From an uncultured bacterium (GTDB lineage: Bacteria > Verrucomicrobiota > Kiritimatiellia > RFP12 > UBA1067), in contig CAIZQW010000154.1 in NCBI GenBank assembly GCA_903935195.1, positions 1 through 49,473 on the forward strand: a DNA stretch of 49,473 bases, written 5' to 3'. Below the pieces are notes generated by a model. It did no database searches and had not been told where the DNA came from. It worked only from the letters and a program-made list of their open reading frames with translations. Shown here piece by piece: positions 1 to 7,281 of the stretch (the first letter of the stretch is position 1; every line of letters starts with the position of its first letter). The position numbers and the translations under genes are program-made.

Positions 1-62
1 ATCGGTTAGGACATCAGGTTCTCATCCTGGAAAGAGGGGTTCGACTCCCCTTGGGGGTGCCA
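1..62 (+). tRNA. tRNA-Glu (CTC anticodon), 5' end outside the window
   Basis: The sequence holds a D arm, an anticodon stem (TCAGG/CCTGG) with loop TTCTCAT, a T arm (AGGGG/CCCCT with TTCGACT) and a 3' acceptor strand ending in an encoded CCA at 60-62. The anticodon at positions 34-36 of the loop is CTC, which reads GAG (Glu). Roughly the first six bases of the acceptor stem lie before base 1. It is followed eight bases later by a second tRNA, so the two are probably co-transcribed. Confidence 0.9.
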
Positions 63-69
63 TTCGTTG

Positions 70-145
70 GCCAACGTAGCTCAGTTGGTAGAGCAGTTCA
101 TTCGTAATGAACAGGTCGTCCGTTCGATCCGGATCGTTGGCTCCA
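70..145 (+). tRNA. tRNA-Thr (CGT anticodon)
   Basis: This is a complete 76-base cloverleaf. The acceptor stem is GCCAACG (70-76) with CGTTGGC (135-141), followed by discriminator T and an encoded CCA (143-145). The anticodon stem GTTCA/TGAAC carries loop TTCGTAA, giving anticodon CGT, which reads ACG (Thr). It lies directly after the tRNA-Glu and before a terminator-like hairpin. Confidence 0.95.
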
Positions 146-156
146 TTTGTCTGCCT

Positions 157-197
157 CGAAAGCCCAGTGTTGGTGGGTTTCGGGGTTTTTGTTTTTG
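157..197 (+). terminator. Probable rho-independent terminator of the tRNA pair
   Basis: The arms CGAAAGCCC (157-165) and GGGTTTCG (175-182) pair with one bulged G and are followed by a T-rich run (GGGGTTTTTGTTTTT, 183-197). It lies just after tRNA-Thr and ends about 15 bases before the next start codon, so it may insulate the ACT-domain gene from tRNA transcription. Confidence 0.65.
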
Positions 198-211
198 AGG
201 AGACATAAAAC

Positions 212-769
212 ATGCAACGATTCATCACATCTGTGTTTCTGAAGGATCGCGTGGGTATCTTGAGGGATATCACTCAGGCCGTCTTTTTGCTGGAGGGGAA
301 CATTGGGAGCATCCGCCAGACCGTGGTGGAGGGCTTCTTCACGCTGGTTTTTAGGTCTGAACACCCCGACAAGGTGAGCCAAACGGATCTCAGAACCAAG
401 ATTGGCGCAGCGCTAGGACCCCTCGCAGTCGTGACGGTGGTGGCGTGTCCAGAGGTCGTCGAGCCCGTAGTCGCTTCAGGCTCTCGTTTTGTTGTCACAA
501 CCCGTGGCGAAGATAAACCAGGAACCATTTTTGCTATCACCTCGTTTCTCGTTGAGCATGGTATCAATATTGAACACTGGCTGGTTGAGGAGGATGCCGG
601 GCAGATTGTCTATATTGCGCAGATCATTATTCCTGATACTGTCGACTTCCGCAAGATCCAAGAGACGTTTCGAGACGCTATGGCACAACGTGGTCTTTCC
701 GCGTTGCTCTGCCATGAGAACATCTTCCGGGCGACTAATGAAATCGGCCCGATTAAAGCGCTACTATGA
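212..769 (+). CDS. Protein with two ACT domains (UPF0237/GcvR-like)
   Basis: This 185-residue protein has two ACT-like regulatory domains, about residues 3-75 (beginning RFITSVFLKDRVGILRDITQ) and 92-170 (FVVTTRGEDKPGTIFAITSF). ACT domains usually bind amino acids or similar small ligands. UPF0237 proteins are generally single-ACT proteins of about 90 residues encoded just upstream of UPF0210/DUF711, so this is a duplicated version of that partner. A good SD (GAGGAG) precedes ATG 212 by nine bases. The TGA stop (767-769) overlaps the first bases of a short-period repeat, and a four-helix-bundle gene now separates this gene from its usual DUF711 partner at 1255. The ligand is unknown. Confidence 0.8.
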   Translation: MQRFITSVFLKDRVGILRDITQAVFLLEGNIGSIRQTVVEGFFTLVFRSEHPDKVSQTDLRTKIGAALGPLAVVTVVACPEVVEPVVASGSRFVVTTRGEDKPGTIFAITSFLVEHGINIEHWLVEEDAGQIVYIAQIIIPDTVDFRKIQETFRDAMAQRGLSALLCHENIFRATNEIGPIKALL

Positions 770-1242
770 TTTTAGATTTTAGATTTGTGATTTTAGATTT
801 GAGGCTTTAAAATCATAAATTTAATTTGACGGGGCTAAGTTTATGACAGAGCAAGAGTTGAAAGACCGAACCAAGCGTTTTTCATTGCGAGTGTTAAAGG
901 TGGTCAATGCTTTACCTGATACAGTGGCTGGCCGGGCTATTGGGGGACAGTTGATCAGATCGGGTGCTTCAGTGGCTGCGAATTATCGAGCAGCATGTAT
1001 CTGCCGGTCAAAAGCTGAATTTATTGCAAAGTTAGGGATTGTGCTTGAGGAAGCAGATGAGAGTTGTTTTTGGCTTGAATTTATCATTGAAGGCGAACTT
1101 CTTGACGCAAAAAGGGTCGAGTCTCTTCTTGCTGAAGGCGAAGAGCTGAGAGCCATCTTTATTTCTTCAATCCGTAGTGCTAAGGGATGATAGCCTTGGC
1201 AGTAGTTACAAATCACAAATCACAAATCTAAAATCTAAAATT
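768..1242. mobile_element. Inverted-repeat element carrying an IVS-type four-helix-bundle gene
   Basis: Two AT-rich arms face each other around the gene at 843-1190. The left arm (768-803) is a run of 7-base units such as ATTTTAG and ATTTGTG. The right arm (1208-1242) is the reverse complement of the same unit series. About 23 bases at the outer ends match perfectly and most of the remaining arm matches too. The left arm begins inside the TGA stop codon of the upstream ACT gene, and the right arm ends just before the SD of the DUF711 gene. IVS-type proteins are known from intervening sequences inserted in bacterial 23S rRNA helices. Treating this as a mobile cassette is inference; no transposase is present. 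Confidence 0.6.
843..1190 (+). CDS. Four-helix-bundle protein (23S rRNA intervening-sequence protein family)
   Basis: This 115-residue, mainly helical protein matches the pattern of the IVS/S23 family (TIGR02436-like): an N-terminal helix (RFSLRVLKVVNAL), a conserved RSGASVAANYRAA stretch around residues 45-57, then SKAEFIAKLGIVLEEADES and a C-terminal helical segment. Members form small, often pentameric, bundles. Some are encoded in 23S rRNA intervening sequences, and a related protein (Avd) assists diversity-generating retroelements; no reverse transcriptase is present here. It sits between AT-rich inverted arms inside what is normally a two-gene operon. Its function in this setting is unknown. 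Confidence 0.8.
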   Translation: MTEQELKDRTKRFSLRVLKVVNALPDTVAGRAIGGQLIRSGASVAANYRAACICRSKAEFIAKLGIVLEEADESCFWLEFIIEGELLDAKRVESLLAEGEELRAIFISSIRSAKG

Positions 1243-1254
1243 GTCGAAGGAATC

Positions 1255-2628
1255 ATGATTACGAGACAGAATGTACTTTCAACGATCCGCATGGTGAGGG
1301 AAGAGAACTTGGATGTTCGCGCGGTGACCTTGGGGATCAACCTCAATATCTGCGCCAATCCCAATCCTGACCAATTGGTCAAAGCGGTGTATGACCGCAT
1401 TGTGGACAAGGCGCAGCATCTGGTGCGTTTCTGCGATGAAGTGAGCGTGAAATATGGACTGCCTATTGTCAATAAGCGTATCGCGGTCTCGCCAGTCAGC
1501 ATTCTCTTGGAAGGTCACACGGTCGAGACGGCCATCCGCGTGTGCAAGGCACTGGACCAAGCGGCTGAGGCTGTAAAGATTGATCTGCTCGGTGGCTATT
1601 CCGCACTTGTTCAGAAGGGGATGACGCCTGGGGAGCGGACCCTGATCAACTCCTTGCCTCAGGCTTTGACAGCCACAAAGCGTGTCTGCTCCTCGTTTAA
1701 TGTGGGAACGACCAAGGCAGGCATTAATGTGGATGCCACGAATCTGATTGCCCAGAAGATTATTGAGACTGCCGAGGCAACGTCCGATACGCAGGGCTTT
1801 GGCTGCGCCAAGATCGTTGTTTTTGCTAATATGCCAGAGGACAATCCCTTCATGGCGGGCGCGATGCTCGGCTCTGGCGAAGCGGAGTGTGTCATCAATG
1901 TGGGCGTGAGCGGTCCAGGGGTGGTCAAGCGTGCGATTGATCGGTTGGTGCAGAACTCCCCGAAAGCAATGCTCAATGAGATTGCAGAGGAGATTAAGCA
2001 CACGGCCTTCCGAGTGACGCGCACAGGAGAACTCATTGGCCGCGAAGTGGCTAACCGCCTCAAGATTCCCTTTGGCGTGGTGGATCTCTCTCTGGCGCCC
2101 ACCCCGCGTGTGGGCGATTCCGTTGGCGAGATTTACCAGAGCATGGGAATCCGACTGATTGGCGCGCCTGGAACCACTGCGGCTGTGATGCTACTGAATG
2201 ACGCGGTTAAAAAGGGTGGCGCGTTTGCTTCGAGTTCGGTGGGCGGACTTTCCGGCGCCTTCATTCCAGTGATGGAAGACCACGCGCTCTCAAAGGCAGT
2301 TGCCGACGGGACGCTGACGCTGGAGAAGCTCGAGGCCATGACCGCAGTCTGTTCTGTTGGCCTTGACATGATCCTCCTGCCAGGATCAACCACAGCAGAA
2401 ACCATAGCAGGTATCATCCTTGATGAGGCGGCCATCGGTATTACGAACCGTAAGACCACAGGCGTGCGTGTCATTCCTGTGCCGGGTTCGAAACCGGGGG
2501 ACTTTATAGATTTTGGCGGTCTTTTTGGTTCGGGTGTGATTATGAATCCGGCGAGCCCTGAAGGTGCGGAGTGCTTTGTGCGCCGCGGCGGACAGATCCC
2601 CGCACCGATTCACAGTTTGATGAATTAA
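1255..2628 (+). CDS. UPF0210/DUF711 family protein (PFL-like fold)
   Basis: The protein has 457 residues, close to the roughly 450 usual for DUF711 (also called PFL family). The N-terminus MITRQNVLSTIRMVREENLD and the segments FGCAKIVVFANMPEDNPFMA, GVSGPGVVKRAID and CSVGLDMILLPGSTTAETIA are typical of the family. ATG 1255 is chosen because GAAGGA lies just upstream and the family N-terminus begins there; reading further upstream would run into the repeat arm. It is predicted cytoplasmic, with a fold related to glycyl-radical enzymes but no proven activity. Its usual partner, an ACT protein, lies at 212-769 on the far side of the inserted cassette. A NusG-like gene follows after one base. Confidence 0.85.
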   Translation: MITRQNVLSTIRMVREENLDVRAVTLGINLNICANPNPDQLVKAVYDRIVDKAQHLVRFCDEVSVKYGLPIVNKRIAVSPVSILLEGHTVETAIRVCKALDQAAEAVKIDLLGGYSALVQKGMTPGERTLINSLPQALTATKRVCSSFNVGTTKAGINVDATNLIAQKIIETAEATSDTQGFGCAKIVVFANMPEDNPFMAGAMLGSGEAECVINVGVSGPGVVKRAIDRLVQNSPKAMLNEIAEEIKHTAFRVTRTGELIGREVANRLKIPFGVVDLSLAPTPRVGDSVGEIYQSMGIRLIGAPGTTAAVMLLNDAVKKGGAFASSSVGGLSGAFIPVMEDHALSKAVADGTLTLEKLEAMTAVCSVGLDMILLPGSTTAETIAGIILDEAAIGITNRKTTGVRVIPVPGSKPGDFIDFGGLFGSGVIMNPASPEGAECFVRRGGQIPAPIHSLMN

Positions 2629-2629
2629 G

Positions 2630-3115
2630 ATGAAACACTGGAAAGTATTGTTTGTAAAGCCTCGGACAGAGAAGAAGGTTGCAGAGTACTGCAAGCTCTA
2701 CGGCATTGATGTCTATCTTCCGATGCGGGAAAGTACACGCGTGATACAGCGCCGTAAGATTTCGGTGCTGACGCCGCTCTTTTCAGGCTATGTGTTTGTT
2801 CGTCTGCTACCGTCGCAGAAACTACAACTTCAGCAAACCAATCTGCTCGTCCGTATTTTGGAGCCATCAAATCCACGCAAGATGTTACGTGATCTCATCA
2901 TGGTCCGGCGTGCGCTGTGTGCGAATCCAGCCTTGGCGCCTGCCAAACCGCTGACAAAGGGACGTTACGTTCGCATTATAGATGGTCCCTTCCAAGGCAT
3001 CGAAGGCCGTGTCGCACGTCTGACCTCAAAGATGAAGGTCGTCTTGAATATTGATATGATCGGCCAAGCTACGGCGGTTGAGATCGAGTCTGATTACGTC
3101 GAAGTCTTGGACTGA
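2630..3115 (+). CDS. NusG-family transcription elongation factor (specialised paralogue)
   Basis: This 161-residue protein has an N-terminal NGN domain (KHWKVLFVKPRTEKKVAEYC through PLFSGYVFVRL, about residues 2-100) and a C-terminal KOW domain (KGRYVRIIDGPFQGIEGRVA, about 108-160). NGN binds RNA polymerase and limits pausing; KOW recruits partners such as ribosomes or Rho. It is shorter than housekeeping NusG and is not next to secE or rplK, so it is more likely an RfaH/UpxY/LoaP-type operon-specific factor. It begins one base after the DUF711 stop, suggesting translational coupling. The 3' end overlaps the convergent Nudix gene by 22 bases. Its target operon is not visible here. Confidence 0.8.
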   Translation: MKHWKVLFVKPRTEKKVAEYCKLYGIDVYLPMRESTRVIQRRKISVLTPLFSGYVFVRLLPSQKLQLQQTNLLVRILEPSNPRKMLRDLIMVRRALCANPALAPAKPLTKGRYVRIIDGPFQGIEGRVARLTSKMKVVLNIDMIGQATAVEIESDYVEVLD

Positions 3116-3621
3116 GAAAGACATTTCAGTTGGTGCCAGAGCATCAGCTCACCCTCAAAAACGAATTGCGCTTCAAAGCGCGTGCCTTCCAGCATGAGTG
3201 GAAGCCAGAGTCGGTCATCGCTCCACATCTGCTCATAAGGGATAGCCTCTTCTTCACACCAGAAGGGAAGGGCCTCGTCGGTCTCACGCATTTCGCCTGT
3301 GCAGTTGTTCGCTGTGAACACATGCGCTTGCAGGGAGTAACCATCGGTAAAGGCGAAGTCGAGGCGCCCTGCAAAAACAAGTCCGATAGGGGTCAGGCCG
3401 ACTTCCTCTTGACACTCGCGGACCGCAGTCTGTTCGAGGGTCTCGCGCTTCTCCTGGCGTCCGCCGGGCGCATTAATCTTGCCTTTGCCGAGGCCGCGCT
3501 TCTTGTGGATCAAAAGCAGTTTACCCTCTTTGCGTATAAAGCATAACGTAGCAACATCGACCGGCATCCACGTGTCCCAGTCGATGTTGAAGGATTCGTT
3601 CAAAGAAGTTTTGAGAATCAT
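3094..3621 (-). CDS. Nudix hydrolase, MTH1-like (8-oxo-dGTP diphosphatase type)
   Basis: The protein has 175 residues. The Nudix box is complete: a Gly-Gly pair, a Glu six residues on, then RECQEEVGL, fitting GX5EX7REUXEEXGU, at about residues 53-76. The flanking segments LLIHKKRGLGKGKINAPGG and, near the end, WSDDRLWLPLMLEG with FVFEGELMLWHQL closely follow human MTH1/NUDT1, which removes oxidised purine nucleotides from the pool. It begins by a one-base overlap (TAATG) with the stop of the upstream secreted-protein gene, so the two are co-translated. Substrate preference is inferred from family similarity. Confidence 0.85.
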   Translation of the reverse strand: MILKTSLNESFNIDWDTWMPVDVATLCFIRKEGKLLLIHKKRGLGKGKINAPGGRQEKRETLEQTAVRECQEEVGLTPIGLVFAGRLDFAFTDGYSLQAHVFTANNCTGEMRETDEALPFWCEEEAIPYEQMWSDDRLWLPLMLEGTRFEAQFVFEGELMLWHQLKCLSQSKTST

Positions 3622-5270
3622 TAATCCCCGGCCTCTGCTACAAAGTCCGTAACTTCAGGGCGATCCAGTTCAGCATACGAGCTCCAGATCAGCTCGGCAT
3701 TCAGGGACTCTGAATAGGAGACGAAGTTCGCCAAGGTGTAAGCTTCAGGTGAATAGTTAAATTCACTGCCACAGGCATACTCACAGATGCACGGCACTTT
3801 GCCGTTACATTTGCAGGCGCAGAGGCAACGTGTAGGCTGCTCAGCCACCGCGTTCGCTTCGTCACGTGCTACCGTGGCGGGCGTTTGAGGCGCGGGGGTT
3901 GCAGGTGCAGGAGCCGCTACGAAGTCCTGGTTTTGCACCACAGGTTGTGCGGGCTGGTTGTAGATGATGACCTGCGGTGCAGGTTGCTGGATCACAACGG
4001 TCTGGGGCTCCTCATACAGGTAATAGGTACGATAGACCGGGTAGGGATTGAAGATATACGAGAAGCCGCCATACCAGCTTGAACGCCAGCCCCCATAGTA
4101 GACATGGGAGTGCTGCCAGCCATCGTGATAGTACCATGAGGAGGTAGAGTAATAGGGGCGATAGGTGTAGACCGGATAGGATGAACGGGTTGAAACCGAG
4201 AATGCGAAATGGTCATTTCCCCACGTGGTGGTGACTGTGCGGGCCGGATAGGGGGCGTAGACATTCGCCACATAGAACGGAGCAATCAAGGGCGCGGCCA
4301 TTGTAAAAGCAAAGGCGTCCCAGAACGCGTCGCGCCTCGAATAACAGGTCACAGGCCGGTAGGGTTGATGATAGCTCGGATAGTGATGGGAATAGTATCT
4401 ACGTGTCTCGGGTTCGTGGTGAGCCGTACGGACAGGGGTGGGTGTGCGTTGTACCGCGAGTTCGTATTGGGGACGCTCCTGCCGAGAAGAGATGGCCTTT
4501 TGCGCAGGGGTCCTGGGCTGCGGTGCGCTCTCATTGAAGAGGAAGGGAGATGCTTCCTTCGCCTGTGTGCGCGAAGGGGTCCGCGTAGGAGCTGTTATTT
4601 GAACACGTTGCGAATCATTCGGTCGCGCGGTCCGCTCTCTGTTGGAAAGCTCGGTGGGACGCTGGGAGGTTCTCTCGCGTTTGGGTTCTGCTTGCGTCAC
4701 GGGTTGCAGATCGCTTGGCTGACGTACCCGTGTGGTACGGCCTCGTGTTGTCACCTCGGGTTGTGCAGGAGCAGGTTCGGCGACGGTTTCAGGAGTCGTA
4801 GGTTTATGCTCCCGCTGGACCCGTGAACGCGGTTGCTCCGTGTCACGCGCCGTCTCGACGCGAACGGGTTCTGTCGTGACTGTTGTTTTACGTTCGCGCT
4901 GGGGGGCTGTGAACGGGGAGGTCGCTGGTGTCTCATCCCGTGTTGAGGTCTTCTGCTGAACAGCTTCCGATGTATTTTTCTCAGTACGTCCTTTGTAGGA
5001 CTCGCCACGATATACAGGCGTGGAAGGCGTGTAGGTGCGAGGTGTCGCAGGTGCAACAAAGGTCGAAGCAGGCGTTGGCGTGCTGGGGGTTCGTACGGAG
5101 TATCCAGGGGTAGCAGTACGGGTGGGGGCTGGAGTTGCCTCTGTGGTGACGCCACTTGAAACTCCTGAGGAGTCAGGTGTCCCCGCTTTGCTACCGTCGC
5201 TGTTGCGTTTCGCAGCAACATGCAGCGTCAGTGTGCCAGTGAGTAACACGATGGTCAGGGTCCTATTCAT
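3621..5270 (-). CDS. Secreted low-complexity protein, Thr/Pro/Arg-rich then Tyr-rich, with a Cys cluster
   Basis: Function not recognised. The 549-residue product starts with a signal peptide (MNRTLTIVLLTGTLTLHVAA). ATG 5270 is preferred because AAGGAG stands seven bases before it. Residues of about 25-300 are dominated by Thr, Pro, Ser, Arg and Gln and look disordered. About 300-440 is rich in Tyr, Trp and His (for example YYSTSSWYYHDGWQHSHVYY) with one hydrophobic stretch near FAFTMAAPLIAPFYVANVYA. Then comes a Pro/Gln-rich linker and a cluster of seven cysteines (CLCACKCNGKVPCICEYAC), followed by an acidic C-terminus. It could be a surface or matrix protein. It is co-translated with the Nudix gene. 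Confidence 0.7.
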   Translation of the reverse strand: MNRTLTIVLLTGTLTLHVAAKRNSDGSKAGTPDSSGVSSGVTTEATPAPTRTATPGYSVRTPSTPTPASTFVAPATPRTYTPSTPVYRGESYKGRTEKNTSEAVQQKTSTRDETPATSPFTAPQRERKTTVTTEPVRVETARDTEQPRSRVQREHKPTTPETVAEPAPAQPEVTTRGRTTRVRQPSDLQPVTQAEPKRERTSQRPTELSNRERTARPNDSQRVQITAPTRTPSRTQAKEASPFLFNESAPQPRTPAQKAISSRQERPQYELAVQRTPTPVRTAHHEPETRRYYSHHYPSYHQPYRPVTCYSRRDAFWDAFAFTMAAPLIAPFYVANVYAPYPARTVTTTWGNDHFAFSVSTRSSYPVYTYRPYYSTSSWYYHDGWQHSHVYYGGWRSSWYGGFSYIFNPYPVYRTYYLYEEPQTVVIQQPAPQVIIYNQPAQPVVQNQDFVAAPAPATPAPQTPATVARDEANAVAEQPTRCLCACKCNGKVPCICEYACGSEFNYSPEAYTLANFVSYSESLNAELIWSSYAELDRPEVTDFVAEAGD

Positions 5271-5306
5271 AACATGCTCCTTTCTAAGAAGCGTTTGATA
5301 CATAAT

Positions 5307-5335
5307 ACAGTACGTGATTTTAGCGGTATCGTCAA
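5307..5335 (-). promoter_or_regulatory. Sigma-70 type promoter for the secreted low-complexity protein operon
   Basis: On the minus strand TTGACG (5335-5330) and TACTGT (5312-5307) are separated by 17 bases. The predicted start site falls about 30 bases before ATG 5270. The -35 box matches consensus at five of six positions, the -10 box less well. Confidence 0.55.
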
Positions 5336-5447
5336 GATCAGCACAGTAGAACTGTATCTATCCCAATAAACGTTTGAAGGGTTCAATTATTGCCTTGCAC
5401 AGAAGCGGGGTTTATGGGATTGTTTAAACACACTTAAGGTTCAGCTG

Positions 5448-7280
5448 ATGAATGTTTTATTAATTACTCCGCCTTTGTTGCAATTGAACACGCTCTACCC
5501 CGCCACACCTCTCTTGGCAGGCTATCTTGCTGGGCGAGGCGACTCGGTTGTTCAGGTGGACCTTTCGCTGGAGTTGGCGCTGAAGCTCTTCTCTCGCAAG
5601 GGGTTAGAGCTTGTTGTGGAAGCGTGTCACAGCAAGTCGCGCAAGACGCCGAAGGTGAAGAGATTTCTCGCACGGGCAACAGATTACCTCCGAACCATTG
5701 ACTCGGCAGTCTCTTTTCTGCAAGGCAAGGCGCCTGAGCTGGCTGAACGTATCGCGCAACGCTCCTTTTTGCCGGAGGGTCCGCGCCTGGAGTCCATGAC
5801 CTCGGGGTCGGGCCTCTCGTCTGAAGAGGCATGGGCTGTTTTGACCCAGGGACTGGATCTCGCGGAGCAGGCAGCCTTTCTGGCCTCCCTCTATCTTGAT
5901 GATCTTGCAGATGTCATTCAAGAGGGCGTGGATCCTGATTTCGGTTTTTCACGTTATGCTGAACGTTTAGGTGTCGCCATGCCGACCTTGACGCCCTTGC
6001 TAAAAAAGCTTCGGGCTCCGTCTACGTTAGTGGGAAGGCTGATTGATGAGCTGACCGCTGAGGCGCTCGCGAAACACAAGCCCGCTGTCGTCGGGCTGAC
6101 CGTCCCTTTTCCCGGAACGGTCATGGGTGCTTTCCGGATTGCGCAACAGGTCCGTCGCCTCCTTCCGAAAACACGGATTGTGATGGGCGGTGGCTATGTG
6201 AATACGGAGTTGCGGAATCTGACGGATGAACGTCTCTTCCAGTTCGTGGATGACCTCTGTTTTGATGAGGGATTCTCGGCGTGGGATCAGCTTATCTCAG
6301 GGTCTGCACCCGACGTGAAGCACAGAGCGAGTTTGCAGGGCAGACGCCAGATGCCTCGGCCCTGTTATGACGGGATTGATTTTTCGCGCTATATCAACGT
6401 GATGGAGACCACCAATCCGATGCATCGGATCTGGTCGTATGGCAAATGGCTGAAGCTACAGGTCGCCAATGGCTGCTATTGGCATCGCTGCGCCTTCTGT
6501 GATGTGGGGCTTGATTATATTGGTCGCTATCAGCCACCTAAGGTAGAGGAGCTGGTTGAGCAGATGGCGCGTATGGTTCGTGAGACAGGGCAAACCGGTT
6601 TTCATTTTACAGATGAAGCTCTGGCGCCGGCTTTCTTGCGACAGCTTAGCGAAGCATTGATTCAGCGTCAGTTGAAGGTGACCTGGTGGGGTAACATCCG
6701 TTTCGAAAAAGCCTTCACACCTGAGCTGGCGAACGTGATGGCGCAGGCAGGATGTATTGCTGTCACGGGCGGACTCGAATGCGCAAACGACCGCCTCCTC
6801 GCTTTGATGAACAAGGGCATCACCTGCGCAGGTGCGGCGAAGGTCTGCCAAGCTTTTTCACGCGCGGGAATCCTTGTTCACGCCTATCTCATGTATGGCT
6901 TCCCGACGCAGACACGCCAGGAGATTGTGGATGCATTGGAGTATGTGCGGGGCATTTTTGAAAAGGACTACATACAATCTGCTTATTGGCATCGCTTTGC
7001 CTTGACGATTCATAGTCCGATTGCCAAAGAGCCGAAGGCGTTTGGCGTGAAGCTGGTGGGTGGACACCCTTTGCCGGCGGCGCATGGGTGCAAGGTGTTG
7101 ACACGGGAGGCACTGGAGGCGCGATTCAAGGGGCCTCGGTGCTTTGCGTTGAACGAGATCCCCTTCACGGTGTCACGGGCTCCTGATTATGATCGCCTGG
7201 GACAAGGTCTTCGAGCCGCGCTCTATAATTACATGCTCGGTCTCGGTTTCGAGGTGCCTGTTCACGCATGGTTCAGGTAA
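5448..7280 (+). CDS. B12-binding-domain radical SAM protein
   Basis: The protein has 610 residues. The N-terminus (MNVLLITPPLLQLNTLYPAT, then LLAGYLAGRGDSVVQVDLSL) and the segment VVGLTVPFPGTVMGAFRIAQ to IVMGGGYVNTEL form a cobalamin-binding-like Rossmann domain spread over about residues 1-290. The radical SAM core follows with cysteines 343, 348 and 351 (NGCYWHRCAFCD), a CX4CX2C spacing instead of the usual CX3CX2C. Later segments (FHFTDEALAP, VTGGLECANDRLLALMNKGI, HAYLMYGFPTQTRQEIVDAL) fit the TIM-barrel core. The substrate is unknown. It faces away from the secreted-protein gene and runs into the histidine kinase gene, leaving a single base between their stops. Confidence 0.8.
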   Translation: MNVLLITPPLLQLNTLYPATPLLAGYLAGRGDSVVQVDLSLELALKLFSRKGLELVVEACHSKSRKTPKVKRFLARATDYLRTIDSAVSFLQGKAPELAERIAQRSFLPEGPRLESMTSGSGLSSEEAWAVLTQGLDLAEQAAFLASLYLDDLADVIQEGVDPDFGFSRYAERLGVAMPTLTPLLKKLRAPSTLVGRLIDELTAEALAKHKPAVVGLTVPFPGTVMGAFRIAQQVRRLLPKTRIVMGGGYVNTELRNLTDERLFQFVDDLCFDEGFSAWDQLISGSAPDVKHRASLQGRRQMPRPCYDGIDFSRYINVMETTNPMHRIWSYGKWLKLQVANGCYWHRCAFCDVGLDYIGRYQPPKVEELVEQMARMVRETGQTGFHFTDEALAPAFLRQLSEALIQRQLKVTWWGNIRFEKAFTPELANVMAQAGCIAVTGGLECANDRLLALMNKGITCAGAAKVCQAFSRAGILVHAYLMYGFPTQTRQEIVDALEYVRGIFEKDYIQSAYWHRFALTIHSPIAKEPKAFGVKLVGGHPLPAAHGCKVLTREALEARFKGPRCFALNEIPFTVSRAPDYDRLGQGLRAALYNYMLGLGFEVPVHAWFR

Positions 7281-7281
7281 A

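Noticed and set aside
843-1190. An Avd protein of a diversity-generating retroelement
   Set aside because: There is no reverse transcriptase, template repeat or variable repeat in the neighbourhood.
1279-2001. A 240-codon open frame antisense to the DUF711 gene
   Set aside because: The plus-strand protein has clear family features over the same span. The antisense product has no recognisable motif and is His/Arg-rich as expected for a shadow frame.
5448-7280. An anaerobic sulfatase-maturating enzyme for the two sulfatases
   Set aside because: The protein has a B12-type domain and a CX4CX2C motif and lacks the SPASM cysteine clusters expected of that enzyme.
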